Shown: positions 23,753 to 36,745, counted from the stretch's first letter. The stretch is DNA of 64,000 bases from Phorcus lineatus (GCA_921293015.1 OV121092.1:29829764-29893763), one strand, 5' to 3'. Notes: generated by a model not told the origin, from the sequence alone. Program-made: numbers and translations.

Positions 23753-25159
23753 CAATATACATGAAATATAAATAACATCGTAATAAGAGAAAAAAAATCT
23801 TAGTAGTAGGTTATCTATGTTTGGGTTATAGCTCAAGAAATATTCTACGCTTGTGACTGTTTGCATATGAATTTGTTTATATCTGAGCCATAACGAGATA
23901 CAATGCTGGCTTAAACTATCAACACAAATCAGTTATCTTCTGTAGCTTGGATGTTATGTAACTATTCATCTTCTCTATCCTACCACAGGGATAGAATGGT
24001 TCTAGTTGTTCTTTATTGTTAGTGGTACTTTATTCCTTTTTTTTCAATCATCCTAATCCATCCTTCCTCAGGAGGTGTGTAAATAAACATGTTAAAATCG
24101 AGTTTGATTTTTGAATGTGTCATATTAATTCATCTGTTCTTCATAAATACAGGATGTACATTTTCAAACCTACATATATAAAGGAATGGCTGATTGTCAG
24201 ATTTTGCAAATATATTTTCGTACAATGTACAATACAATACAATGTAACATATATCCAGCTTAGCAAATAAAATAAAAAGTGTTTTAATATATCTTTTTGT
24301 AAAATTTAATCAACTTAATGTAAAATATTCTATTTTTGTGAATGGCCATGCGTTTTTTATTTTCTTTCAAAACAGTTAAAAGTGTGTTTCAAAACGTATC
24401 AAACTGTTGTTAACATGTACAATGCTGTAAATATGATTGACAAGCTTCATTATTGCTATATTGATTATGGTGTAATGTTATTCATATCATATTTATATGT
24501 GGACCATAAAAAGAGGGTTTTTTTATGAAATGAGTTGATTGTTTACAATTCCCCTCCATTTTACTTTAAAGATGGCTTATATCTATGAGTTACATTTCAT
24601 AATTCATAAGTTCTATAGTGAAGGTTACTGGATGCAATTGAATTAATTGAATTGCAGATTACATTACTACTCATGCTACTACTAATCATGCTACAATAAA
24701 AGATGTAATAAGAATCCACAAAATGCAATGCAAGTTACTTTCTTTTTGGTACTTTATCACGCATGTAAAATTATTATTTATGTGTAACATTATACAGTAA
24801 TGTTTTTTTTCAAATTCCCATTATTAAACACACAGTTTTTGATATAGTTTTGTGGATATCTGGACGAAAAGGATTGCAAAAGGTTTTTTTTCTTCTTTTC
24901 TTATTTTTATGATTACAGTTATCAATCAAAGTGCTCGTATCAGTGATAACCTTCATGATTTTTAGATTCAAAATATTCAAACACGAATAGCCAAATAGTT
25001 ATTCTTTTTATCATTTTATACTATGAATGATTTTTCAAATGAGCCGGACATTCATCACCTTTAACAAAACATCTTTCCTCGCACATTACAGTTTCTTGTT
25101 TCAAACATGAAACTTTGATCTTTTGTCTGTTACGTAACACACGAGTTTTATTAAGATCC
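23753..25159. other. Gene-free stretch
   Basis: No gene supported. A short acaat repeat near 24228-24246 may be the minus-strand tail of a retroelement, but nothing else of it is recognisable. Confidence 0.4.
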
Positions 25160-25167
25160 ATATACAT
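25160..25167. repeat. Target-site duplication of MITE 1, left
   Basis: atatacat here and at 25618-25625, flanking the inverted-repeat element. Confidence 0.7.
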
Positions 25168-25617
25168 ACATTCTTTCCCGACAGAGGTTTCTCCGTCATA
25201 AACTCCTCTACAACCTCTGTCTTAATACGAAGGTATATCGGGCTTCCGGCACTTTCTCCTAGCGGAACAATATTGCAACTTAAACTACCTGGCTATATTT
25301 CAGCAAATGAAATCAACGAATGCATGAATAACATATTTGTTGTCACACAGGCCTGTGCAATGAAACAGTCGCAAAATGAGGCGTTTGTGTTCTGTAAAGA
25401 CGACTCAAAGTGCAAGGTAATAAAGTTCAGCTTTTTGAAAGCATACGGTAATAACTTAGGCGATTTGAATGTAACTTTTGAAACGGCGTCGCTGATTGCA
25501 CAACTAACTTTGATTGCATCCAATCAGCGATCTACATATCGTGACCAAGAAACCTTCGAATTAAGACATAGATTGAATAGGAATTTTTTACGGAGCTACT
25601 TCTGTTGGGAGAGAATG
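25168..25617 (+). mobile_element. MITE family 1, uninterrupted copy
   Basis: Inverted ends of about 70 bases: the left has agaggtttctccgtca and cttaatacgaaggtatatc; the right has ccttcgaattaagaca and ends gttgggagagaatg. About 450 bases long, without transposase. The open frame across it (25273-25659) is accidental; the homologous copy at 10.2-11.2 kb does not keep it. Flanked by an 8-base duplication, which is typical of hAT and P superfamilies. Confidence 0.85.
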
Positions 25618-25625
25618 ATATACAT

Positions 25626-27734
25626 TATGAATTCAATATTTAATAAATTACTTAACTGAATTCTAAAGATGATCACTTGATAATCAAATTAAGTGCAAGT
25701 TCATGAAAAGTTCCAATCCCAGATAAAACATTCTTATATATACTGTTTCTTGTACAGCAGACAGAATATGAACCAATGGAAAATGAATTTTAATTTTCAA
25801 AATGAAATGTCTGTTTTATTGAATGCGTCGCAATATGCATTTCATCAAATCAATAAACGTTATATTTGAGCAAATATTTATGTATCATGTTCATTATGCC
25901 ACTTCAAATACCGAAACAAAAATGGCTTTTTTTATCTTGTTAGTATGTTTGTATGAATAAAGGAAAGTCCGCCTGGCTATTGGCAAATTAAGATGTTTAA
26001 CATATCGTAATTGATACATGATTTTGTCACATAAAAGCACACTGTGCTGTAATACAACAAAAAACATTTGGAAATGCCTTATAGTTGTTTTCAATATCTT
26101 ATATAAGCCCTTATTAATGGGTCTATGTGACAGTCAATTACAATGCTGATAAAAATTAATTTCTCATGATTAAACTCATGGCAAACTTTGTCAAATTTAT
26201 TAGCAATTTGTTTGTACATTATCAGTCAACGTTATCATAAAGACATGATCACCCTGTAAAGTCTTCATAAGTAATGACTTATAATTGTAACTTGTAATCA
26301 ATCGTCATTACTACCTTTAGTTTTTAACTGGACAAAATTTAGAATAATGAAGACGTTCTTAAGAGGATTTACAAAAGCTAAGCCTCTTAGAGTTATGTAA
26401 CATTTTAATGTTTTAATGTTTTCTATATCAGCACTTTACAAATGAACTACTGAGCAAAAAGAATTGGTGCACGCACAAAAAAAAGCAAGCAAACAGGTAC
26501 ATAAAACAAGCAACTAATGAAAAGAAAATAGTGTTTTGATGTATACTGTGAGCATTTATGTAGGGAAATATTCTTTTCTTCTAAAAGTGATTTACTGGAT
26601 AATCAATTCTCAATCACTCAGCTATGTTAAAAGCAATGTTTTCGTCTCCCACCCAGAGACTGTCTCAAAGCTTATTGTTGTATCAGGGTTTGATGGCTTC
26701 TGTTTGAAGGTAAATCTCGTGGTATTGTTTTTTTGTAGAGAGAATGGTATTTGCTTTATACATAAACGTGCAGACATAACAACATGTTTTGTCTTGAATA
26801 AACCAAGGAAATTTTGACATTTAAACTAAGTCAGTAAATATCATGTGGATATAAGTATCAATTCAGAACATTTGACATTTATATTAAGAGGGATTTGCCG
26901 ATCTCTTTGATATATATTTAAAATATCCCTGATTAATAACATGGGTCTTGTTCATCAAGCTCTTTGGCACAAAATGATTATTTTCTTCAATATATATATA
27001 CTTTATCCAAATATATTGATTTTACATAAACCTCCGAACATAATAAAAATTTCTTGAAGTTCTTTAAAAAAGTGTTTGTTTCATATGCAACTCCTACGTT
27101 TCATGACAATTTAAATTCTTGATTAGAATATAAACATAAACAAGGAAATGTGCGACATACAAATTTACATTTTTCACTATGAGTGATGGCTATGTTAAGG
27201 ACTGGTATACCAGAAGCGACACTTTTCTTTAACATAACAATGTCATGTTTATATATTAGCAACGTGGCCTTTTTCAAACAATTTATGATAACCAGGATGT
27301 TTTGTTTATATACGATGTAAAGGACACACAAAGGTAAGTACTAAACTGAACTCTTTAGTCTAGACTTGCCCAACGGCATTCTCTATCTTAGAGCCCCTTC
27401 TCCTTATTTAGTCTCTGTCTTTACTCAAGTTTGATATTTGTTGAAGGAATGACGCTGACAATTTGTGAGTTAAATGTTATCTTGGTCCGTTGAAACACCC
27501 AAACTAAGATCCTGCTGGTTTCGGTTCAACACAAATGCTTAGGTAACCTTTCATATAGGCCAGGTGTTATTCGTCAGCTGTTTGGTGGACACTGTTGTAT
27601 TTGCCAATAGGAATTAACAGGTACAATGATAACATTCCAATTACAGATCTAAAAGAATATCTTTCACAATCTGATAATTGTCTACATTATCTTACACAGT
27701 ATAGTTTCTAATACTTTGGTGTACATCAGAAGAG
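25626..27734. other. Gene-free stretch
   Basis: No gene supported. The frame at 26536-26817 has no recognisable motif. I see no clear repeat other than homopolymer runs. Confidence 0.4.
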
Positions 27735-27910
27735 CTGTTAGGGACATGGTAACTGTCATGTCGTCATGACACTTTATTTACGGAATAATAAAATTTCATT
27801 CAAGAAGGTTGCGTCAGTTTCAATGTACTAGTATTAGATATTTTGTAGTCACGTCATATATCTGATCGATAAGATTTTTATCCATGTATATGGCCTCGTG
27901 TTTTAACTTA
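27735..27910 (+). repeat. Duplication block B1, copy 3
   Basis: Most diverged of the three; aligned through aagaaggttgcgtcagtttc and caatgtactagtattaga. Confidence 0.5.
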
Positions 27911-27914
27911 TCAT

Positions 27915-28025
27915 GGTATGGAGGTCTGTGTGTTTCCGCGACCCTAAGAGCTACGTCAGCTAGATCATTAATGTTTCCAGCAGGTCCAAGCATGCTGAAC
28001 AGGTAGAGTGAAGACGAACGTATGC
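27915..28025 (+). mobile_element. Beta repeat, old copy (5' part only)
   Basis: Aligned with the 5' half of family beta: gtctgtgtgttt, then accctaagagctacg, then catgctgaacaggta. It is much more diverged than the 59-62 kb copies and lacks the pyrimidine-rich body. Confidence 0.5.
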
Positions 28026-28278
28026 CTGGTCTTTCATAATACCCGACCCTTTAGAAGTGTAATTAGATTTAATATGTTGATGGTTTCTCTACATCTTAAT
28101 TTTGTAAGATCAAAATGTAAACATGTTATTTAAAATATCACTATAATGATATTAATATCCATGTAATTCAGTTTGACTTTAGGTATCTTTCTTGTTGTGT
28201 TTGGGAAAACATAAAAGTAATGCCAAAATACATAAAGGTTGACTGTTTGTAAAGGATATTTAAACATTATTTGTAAAG

Positions 28279-28326
<48 letters not shown>

Positions 28327-28440
28327 TGGATATTTATATGGCGCATTTTCCACGTCCTAAGACATGCTCAAAGTGCTACCTACATCATTACCCTGAGGGA
28401 AGTGTACTTTCAAAGCTGCTACTATGCGCTAAGCTAATTT
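28279..28440 (-). mobile_element. L2/CR1-like retroelement 3' end with ATT tail
   Basis: Read on the minus strand: a diverged 3' UTR ending gcgccatataaatatccac, then an ATT microsatellite of about 47 bases (28279-28325). This is the same kind of end as at 19.3 kb and 45.1 kb. No coding part remains. Confidence 0.6.
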
Positions 28441-29594
28441 ACATATATTATTATATATATAAGCTTTATATATGTTTAGGCACAAGCCTCAAAGGATAGT
28501 TGATTATCATAATGAGCATTTTAATGATGTGCTAGATCATACAAAAGATAACTTGAGACATTCGATGTATCTCAACATTTAATGTGTATTATTATGTCAA
28601 TTTATATATTTCCTGAAAATAGTGTAAAAGTGCTTGGATGTTCGATGTTGATTCTGTACTCTGTACTTATTATTATATCAAAGTAGAGTAAAAAAAAAAT
28701 TTTGATAACTCACAATATTTCTCTAGGATGCCTTTTTGTGTGTAACGAAATTCTTTTGTTTAATTCTATTGAAGTCAATGACATTTAATATTGGAAAGCA
28801 TAAACACATGTTCAACTCTAAAATGTTTACAAGAATGCATTAAACATGGAACAAAAACTCTTTTCTAATAACAAATTCACTGACAGTAGAACGATGTACT
28901 GTTTGTGAGCTTTGATTGCGTATACACGTCACCATTGTCTGAATTGGCACCTGAAATTGTCAGTGACTCTTTACTTCTTGATATTTAGAGACTGTAATAT
29001 CTTGACATTGTCATCATTTTCCAAGAAGACTGGTCCATTGTTTCCTTGTCAGTGACATTCGTTAAATCTCACCATTTTCTAATGTAGAGTTCTTCAACCT
29101 TTGGAAAACGTGAAAAAAGTAACAGTTTGGTTATTCATAGTTTTAAGTATATGGTTCCCTAAATATTTCAACATCATTAAGTTACAAGTGAAAAAACAAA
29201 GTTACAGCTTAGTTCGAAATTTAACCAAGAAAGTTATTTTGATGTATATAATCTCTTTACCCTAGAATACAATTTCACCTGTAATAATATTTTCGTAAAC
29301 AAAGTTCTAACAAGTTAATTTTTCCTTAAAAGATTTGACTAGTTTGTTAATGGTTTACAAAAGTATATGCAGTGGATGACATCTGCTTACGAAAACATGT
29401 TTACTGCAATAACTTAAAATAATAAATGCACCCTCTTTGGGATGAGTTATAAACCATAAGTCGTATTTACTTTATCCGATTCGAGTGTTTCACCTCTAGA
29501 TTTTTGTTTTAAATGAATGGACATTTAAAACAACATGATTGACCAACTTTAATGCAACAATTAAATTATGTTTAAATCATTGTTGATTTGTAAT
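28441..29594. other. Gene-free stretch
   Basis: No gene or recognisable repeat. Confidence 0.45.
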
Positions 29595-29654
29595 GAATCT
29601 TACAAAAGTGTCTTCTGATATAGATTATAACAACACGAGTTGATTAAAAGTAAC
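29595..29654 (+). repeat. Half copy of foldback MITE (family 3)
   Basis: gaatcttac, then gtgtcttctgatat, then cacgagttgat, matching the left arm of the palindrome at 30629-30773 with no right arm. Confidence 0.6.
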
Positions 29655-30628
29655 ATGTTCTGTTTTTAGAAAAAATTGTTTTATCAAAGTGATGCATTTG
29701 ATATGGGAAAAGACGGGATGACATTTTGATAATCTTCAAAAATGAGTTCCAAAAACCATTTAATGAAAAATCGACATCTTTGTACTCTGCATTACCCTTT
29801 GCCACTCTATGCGGCCCAGACGTGTAGTGTAGTCATTATTGATGATGTAAAAGAATAATGATGTTATGTACCTGATGGTAGGTCACTGTTCAAATTTACT
29901 GACAAAACTAAAGGGAAACAGTGTATTATCAAACAAGCCATCTGCCAAATGGCATACACATTCAACCAATTTTATTGATATGAATTTTGTCATGTAAAAT
30001 TGAATTTAAATGAAGCTAATCATTTTCCATTTAATAACCGGATTTCGTTTATCCAAATGTTCTACTCTTAACTGGATTTTACCACTTTTTAGGTCGATAT
30101 AATTAAATAAGGGAGGACGCACTGCATTATGAAATGTATTATGAAATAGTGTTGTGTTGCAAACCAGTGTATATTTGAATATGTACACAGCTTTACATAC
30201 CTTGACTGTGAACTTTTCTTTTCGCAATGACCTAGTTTAAACTTTTGGGGGATGGTCCATATATTTTCAATCTAAACTTGGAGAAAATATAACGTTATCG
30301 AGTAATGTTTAAATGATTAATATGTACACTAGAGTTAAATGGATAATTTTTAAAACACGATGACAAGAATTTGGCAACTGTCATGTTAAAACCTAATCCC
30401 GACTTAACAGTGTGCCATGACAACATTATACAAGATCATTGCTTATTTTTCATTGTATTAACAATTCTTAGTTTATGCACATGGCATCATTCTTGAACTT
30501 TTATAATTGCGACAATGAATAAGTAGTTTCTAAATGACTAGTTAATTTTATTTTGACCTGTGTTTTCATAGGACGCCGGAATATTTACATGGAAATAATG
30601 GCAAAAAAAGCGTAGCAAGATACATAGA
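29655..30628. other. Gene-free stretch
   Basis: No gene or clear repeat. Confidence 0.45.
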
Positions 30629-30773
30629 GAATCTCACCAAAGTGTCTTCTGATATCAATTATATAAACACGAGTTGATGAAAGTTACAAATATCCGAGGC
30701 TTGCCGAGGATATGTTTACTTTTATCAACGAGTGTTGATATAATTGATATCAGAAGACACGAGGGTGAGATTC
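30629..30773. mobile_element. Foldback MITE (family 3), nearly complete palindrome
   Basis: Arms of about 57 bases: GAATCTCACC ... GTGTCTTCTGATATCAAT on the left, the inverse on the right ending GGTGAGATTC. The loop contains another small inverted pair, atatcc and ggatat. It could form a long hairpin as RNA or a cruciform as DNA. No coding capacity. Confidence 0.8.
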
Positions 30774-30774
30774 T

Positions 30775-31069
30775 ATTTATCATCCAAAATCATTTTTCAT
30801 TACATTTGAGTGACAAATGAACATTAGTGAACACCGTGCTGCCCTAACACTCCAAGTGCGGTGATGTCATAGCATTGTGACGTCGTAGTGTTTATGACGT
30901 CATAGCATTGTGATGTCATTACTTGATGATGTAAAACAACTGTGATGTCATATACTTGACGTCAGAGAGGCATTGTTCAAAATCTACTGCCAAAAGATAT
31001 CTCCTAGGAGATATCGCTTGATCTTCCACAAGCGATATCTCCTGTGGAATACAGTTTTGGATGATAAAT
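30775..31069. repeat. Inverted-repeat-bounded segment adjoining the foldback
   Basis: Bounded by atttatcatccaaaa (30775-30789) and its exact inverse (31055-31069). Inside are a cluster of TGAYGTCR octamers and, toward the right end, the perfect 20-base palindrome GATATCTCCTAGGAGATATC (30996-31015). A further pair follows: ggagatatcgcttg at 31007-31020 against its inverse at 31029-31042. It may be the second half of one compound foldback element starting at 30629. Confidence 0.6.
30862..30964. promoter_or_regulatory. Cluster of six CRE-like octamers
   Basis: Exact TGACGTCA at 30895-30902 and 30957-30964. Near matches: TGATGTCA at 30862-30869, 30911-30918 and 30943-30950, and TGACGTCG at 30878-30885. 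TGACGTCA is the known CREB/ATF site. It sits in a repeat with no gene nearby, so binding is possible in principle but regulation of anything is unproven; the cluster may be a by-product of short tandem duplication. Confidence 0.35.
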
Positions 31070-31394
31070 TACTAATCTTGTTCTTGATTATAAGGTATAT
31101 CTGCATTAGTGCCCACAAGTGTGTAGCACAACGTGTTATGCTCCATCTATTAATGACATCATTTGACATTAAAAAACTGGTTAATCAACCCAAAACTGGT
31201 TAATCCTTTGATAGAAATATCCCGCGGTACAAACCGTACACCCTTTAACACTACTTCAAGGTAGATATGGCACTACTATATCAGCATCGAAATTGAAATA
31301 TTTCCCAAACTTCTTTTCTTGCAGGATTGCCGCAACAAAAAATTCAAGTACTGGAGGTGACATCTGAAAAGGAACTTACCTTGATTATGTCACC
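31070..31394. other. Gene-free stretch
   Basis: Nothing recognisable. Confidence 0.45.
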
Positions 31395-31625
31395 CTTATA
31401 AAAATGTATGTCCTTGCCACTAGAGAACTATTCCCTCCCATTTCTCCGGAGTATTCTATTTCTGTCTAATTCATCAATCTTACATCTTATACCACCACCA
31501 CCGTAAATCTGTCTTTAAAGCAACACTTGCCGTGACGAAATGAAGGTCATTAGCTTGAAAACCTTTATTCAGAGAGTCACATAATTACTTTGACATATTC
31601 ACACTTGTCAACAACCCAAACTTGT
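31395..31625 (+). repeat. Duplication block A1, right copy
   Basis: Partner of 5015-5260 (gaaaacctttattcag and agtcacataat). Confidence 0.6.
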
Positions 31626-31719
31626 ACAGCCATCATTACTTCTTGGCCTTTCGTGCGACTACATTGCTCAAACAAATCTGTGAGAAATGGCAATGTTCGC
31701 GTGTGCTGCAACATCCTCG

Positions 31720-31980
31720 TTCAGACATATTATTGCCTATTCGTAGATGTGATATTGCTAATGACAGAACTTTTTGTGGAAAAGACAAGTGTTTACCATG
31801 ACGGGTTGTTTTGGTTGCAATATTATCTACTGGTCCGATTCCATACAAGAGCGTTTATAATCTTCGAAATGAAACTAATGAAATACTTATGTATATGACC
31901 TCGAGCCAGTAGATAATATTGCAACCAAAACAACCCGTCGTGGTAAACATATCTACAAATAGGCAATAATATGTCCGAAT
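31720..31980. repeat. Inverted duplication with 72-base spacer
   Basis: Left arm 31720-31833 and right arm 31906-31980 match in reverse complement, for example gacatattattgcctatt, and gggttgttttggttgcaat running to the inner ends at tctactgg. The left arm carries about 38 extra bases (about 31751-31790) absent from the right arm. The high similarity makes the inversion much younger than the surrounding A duplication. Confidence 0.85.
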
Positions 31981-32464
31981 GCAAAAACCCTCGTAAATAG
32001 CTTCTTTAAACAATTGGTTGATAAAAAAGCTTTGGCAACAACAATACTTTACCTGTTTGTCAACCAGTAATGAACTTCCTTGTCGCTTTGACAACATTGG
32101 TTTAATAGTGTTGTCTGTAAACACTGATGATGACATGACCGTATCCTTCAATAAAAAATTGATGCAAGCCCTTGCAAAATGCTTAAGATGATTTGTACAT
32201 CCTCGAATAACACGGGTAAACGTTTCATTAATCTCTACTTATTCCCTGGATCCATCTGTGTCTTTTGATGCGTTATATAATGAAGTACTTATCCGCGTAT
32301 GAAAAATGAAAAATGAAAAAATTATTTACATCATTATTGAAGAATTTGTAATTTGTCATTGATTCCATGGCATGTGAGACGTACCAGCCATTTGCTAATG
32401 TGCCAAGTCATCTTTAGTGATGTATTTACATAAATGAACATTACGTGAGAAATTATATACATTA
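31981..32464. other. Gene-free stretch
   Basis: No gene supported. atgaaaa is tandemly repeated three times near 32299-32320. Confidence 0.45.
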
Positions 32465-32618
32465 TATGAGAAGATATTTATTACCCCTATATAAAACCAA
32501 TAGAGGTAAAAATACCTTTATTCCTTTCAGCGTTCGTCTGTTAAATGATCTTTGATGTAATGTCTTTGCTCTGTAATGATACAAACTGAATTCCCTTCGG
32601 GATACTAAAGTATTATTA

Positions 32619-32665
<47 letters not shown>
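32465..32665 (+). mobile_element. LINE 3' end with ATT tail
   Basis: A short frame reads TNRGKNTFIPFSVRLLNDL and then stops, which is the C-terminal pattern (N-R-x-K-x-S/T-F-I-P...LLN) common at the end of several LINE ORF2 proteins. Then ttcccttcgggatactaaag and an ATT microsatellite (about 32611-32665). Strongly truncated; clade not assigned. Confidence 0.65.
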
Positions 32666-32702
32666 CAATAAATTAACAAACAAATGCACTGAACGTCTTT
32701 CT

Positions 32703-32920
32703 GACGCAATGGCTATTGTTGTCCAAAGAGAGACAGGTCGCCGCGTTTCTGGTTTATAATTGAATTGCCACCGGCAACTGTCCAACAGATATTTCCAACT
32801 TTCAGCAATCAATGCACCACGTTTGTGACAATCAGTGTATTGGTTATCTTCCGGCTAATTTGATTAGCACTGAATCGTTAAGTTACCTGACAAAGTTCGA
32901 CTCGGTGGATCCAAACTGAC
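32703..32920 (+). repeat. Duplication block A2 or dispersed repeat, right copy
   Basis: Partner of 6297-6518, with the same landmarks in the same order. Confidence 0.6.
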
Positions 32921-34063
32921 AGGGAGGGATATACAAGATACTATTTTTTACCTTTTCTGCACGTAATTTTTCCATGAATTTTAATACATTTTATATTCAT
33001 TTCAACACTGATTGAAACGCAACTTTTTGCTTGCTTTGGAGTGTGTACTGTACTGTATAATAATGCGTAATAAAGCATGGAGAGCATCTTCAATCCAGTT
33101 CAAAACACTGTGTTTCATACTAATTTCACAATTGAAATGGGTTTTTTTGCGATTTTTTGCTTGAAATATGCATCAGTAAATAACCATAACTTATTAAGTA
33201 AGTATTTCATTACTTTTAGTTATGTTATGTTATGATTGGTCATTAAACTGCAGTTCCATGACTTCTAATCTCATGATGCTAATCTCACCGTGACGCCATG
33301 TGTCTGTCGCTCTGAATAAGGAACCAAATTTCCATTTGGGTCAGCAGCTGAATGTTTTTCTTCAGTTTTATATATGCTGCATTATAAAAATATATTGACT
33401 GCTTAAGTCCATCAATACCTATTTTATAGAGGAAAGTAAATTAATATACAGCAGCAGTTAGTCCAAGAAGATAATAAGACCCATGTACTTTGTCCAACAT
33501 CAGAGATGGTAGGAAATACGTAGCAGATTCTTTGCCAAATTCTGAAATTCTAAGTATTATTAGCTACGAGGGCAATCATATTTTTTATACGATGCCCTAG
33601 GGTCTAAATGGTTTATATTCTTAATGAGTCAATGAATGTCCATTGATATGATGAACGTAAAAACTCAAAATTGAGTACTATCTGTATTTTGTTTGAAGCA
33701 TGTTTTCACTAATTGAACGAGCATGGCAATGTTATTATACAATTGCTAAAGTCAAATTGTAATAATAGCATAACGGTCGAATATTTTTGTATTCATATAC
33801 ATTGTTCTTTTTTTAAATACAAAATATAAAAGAATAATTTAAAGTTAAATATCAAATGAATTACATAAAACAACCCAACAAGATGAGTAGCGTACATTTA
33901 TAATTAATCATCTTCAACTGCTTTTATACTTATTGTGAAATTTCAGTATTATCACAGAAACATGCGGTCACTTTTACCTTCAATTTCTGGTACACTTTCT
34001 GTCTTACTTTTCTGTGTTTAATCTCTACGATTTGCAGTAGGCTCGGCTTAAATAGAAATATAT
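32921..34063. other. Gene-free stretch
   Basis: No gene or clear repeat. Alignment with the 6.5-6.8 kb region is lost here, so about 900 bases are extra in this copy. Confidence 0.4.
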
Positions 34064-35000
34064 GCAAGAGAATTAAGAGCAAATAGTTATACAGTAGGTC
34101 TTCTGTATTTTATCATTTATATATCTTTCTCTCTGTAACACTTAGTTGTAGTTATGTCGACACACAAGTCTCATATCCCCATCATTTTTCTCTTTCGATC
34201 CCTTAATGCGCATTTATGTAAGAAACTGTGGTAGAATGAGTCATTAAGACGTCTGAATCAGTTTTTCCGTTGTTATAGGAAGTGAATTCTACATAAGTAG
34301 ATTTATTTAGTTTTGTTTGTCATACGATCTGGTCACAGTCCCTTTCGAAACTTCAGATAACTGAATTAACTATTTGTTGAGTCATGTGCAAAATGAATTT
34401 ATCCAGATAGTTTTGACTTCAAATAATGGCCCGCAGCTCGTTTTGTGTACACTATCTAGCATGTAGCCAATTTAAACACTAACTAATTACCAAGAAAGGT
34501 TCCCTAATTGGAAAAACAAAAGGCTGATTATCTCGAACATTTCTTTGGTATGAATGTTTTAAAAGTTAATTTTCTAAAAGTATAATTGTGGCACCGTTTA
34601 AATCTATCAAGATAGTTATGACTTTAGATAATTGCATGCACTAGGTTTTGTGTACAACATATAACATGCAGCAAATTAACAAACTTACCAAATAACAAGA
34701 AGATATGTTTCCTAATTGGTTGAGGATAGGGTGGAAAGCACATTCATCAAAACATAATGGCAATTGCGTTCGTGTGTTATCAATGTAAACGAACACAAAA
34801 ATCCGTAGATTAGATGTTCAAGTTAGAATTTAAATAGCCTTCCTGAAATTAATATTCTGCGACTGTTTAGATAGAAATAAAGAAGTTTCCACATGCTCTC
34901 AGCTTTACACTAAGGTCAGCAAACTTCAAATTAGCAAAAGTCACATTAAGGGTGGCAATCAACAGTAGGTTAAGTCGAATGACATTCCAATGTATATTTT
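34064..35000 (+). repeat. Duplication block A3, right copy
   Basis: Partner of 6785-7650. It contains the same internal duplication (about 34385-34510 against 34590-34725), and it lacks the SINE found at 7.73 kb. Confidence 0.75.
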
Positions 35001-35284
35001 GAGAGATGTTTCCACACATTTACAAAAATCCAGACAGACAAGGTAAGGGCAGGTGAACAATGGGGTCATTCAGGACTGATGATCTAAAACTTTGTTGAAT
35101 TAAATCTAAACAAGACTCTTAAAAGCTATTTTGTCACCTTTTTACTCTTGACGCACTCTTCCAAGTATTGCCTATGGGCCACCCTTTCAGTAGAACAATG
35201 AACTGAAGAATTTCTTAATAACTAATAACTTATAACTTTATAACTTGATCTATCTGATATCGTATATTTTGTGAAATGATCCAT

Positions 35285-35385
35285 TCTGAATTTTGTTTTA
35301 TTCGAGGGTATTTGAAATCAGATGTTGAAATACATGGAGGCAAATAGTGACATGAACCTAGAGTACCACTACATTTGGAAATGCG
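35285..35385 (+). repeat. Duplication block A4, right copy
   Basis: Partner of 8990-9090. Confidence 0.5.
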
Positions 35386-36189
35386 AAGATTGAAAATCAC
35401 AAGAATCATAAGTACTTAATGTTAACTGACAGAAGCAGAGCATGCCGTTTGCACCTATAAAAGTGTTTTCTTATTTCTTTTCAAACTTCAAATCATGTTT
35501 TTGCAACTTTGTACATCTATCAAAAGAGATCCAAATTTCTGAAAAAAATACAAAAGGAGGATATAACAACTATCATATTGATGACGATATCAAAATATAG
35601 CTTATCATTTAAATAACATATTTTTCATGGAGTATTAAGACTTAAGAGAAAGATCTGTAAATATATAAGGTACAAGTCACAAACAATACCTTTTCATTCA
35701 TTTATAAGTGTATTATTGTTTAAACACATTTTTTATGGCATTACCCTCAGAGAAAATATATCTTTTTCGATGTGACATCTCGTCTTTAACAGAGTATTGG
35801 CACAACATAAACAACCCTTGGACGCAACAGTTTGCCTGTGACGTTGCATTAAAAAATGATGGCTGGTGATAGGAATATACATAGAATTAGATTTAGATTA
35901 TTTTCTTGTATTTTGCGGCTAACAGAATGTCATATTCGTGCTAATGACATACAATGTTTATGATACTCATAGCTAAATATCAGTATTTCAAATTCTATAT
36001 CAATATCAGGCACAGTGTATGTCATGGATACCCATGTAAAACGATCTATTCATTCACCTGAGGCTACTTACCATGAGTAACATTCAATTATATGCATACC
36101 AAAACGAATACCAACACTAGCTACTTATTTAAACGTGTAATCCATGTTTTAATTACAAAATTACGAATATTTTAATAAACAATTTGAAT
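35386..36189. other. Gene-free stretch
   Basis: Corresponds in position to 9.1-12.05 kb but without the MITEs. No gene supported. Confidence 0.4.
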
Positions 36190-36745
36190 TGACATGCGGT
36201 TCTTTGATTTGTCTGGGAATCTTCGAGCCATTTTTCCATCAAATATGCATGGCCTTTGAAATATAAGTTCATAGAAAGCCATAAGGTATCTTGAAAATGA
36301 AACTTCTAACAAAGGTCCTGACACATGCAAATTGCTTAACTGGCAGGGAAATTATTGAAAATTTACGCCGGCCATATGCGAAAAAGATGAAAGAAACGCT
36401 GTCCCAGAATTGCCAGCATCAGTGTCCCCAACTTAACACTTGTAACATTTAGGAACCATCGAATCAATTCTTGATCATTATGTTTTCAGGAAAGGGCGAG
36501 TTTGATAAAAAAAATTCTTTTGATCTTAAAAAACAAAGCTTGGAGAATTTCTGGGGGCATACAGCAAGCGTGAAAACGTAATAGACAGACATTAAGCTTC
36601 ATCAATTTACTTTTATCTTTCCACTACTGTTCTTTTCGTGTTTATTGTTCAAAACATGTAACTCTGGTACAATGGAAAATGCAACTGGAATTTCTATTTC
36701 AGCTCTCAATTGTCTGTTATAAAGAATAGATCTGTAAAACAGCAT
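36190..36745 (+). repeat. Duplication block A6, right copy
   Basis: Partner of 12055-12620. Confidence 0.75.

Noticed and set aside
25273-25659. 128-codon frame
   Set aside because: Lies across a MITE whose homologous copy at 10.2-11.2 kb does not preserve the frame.
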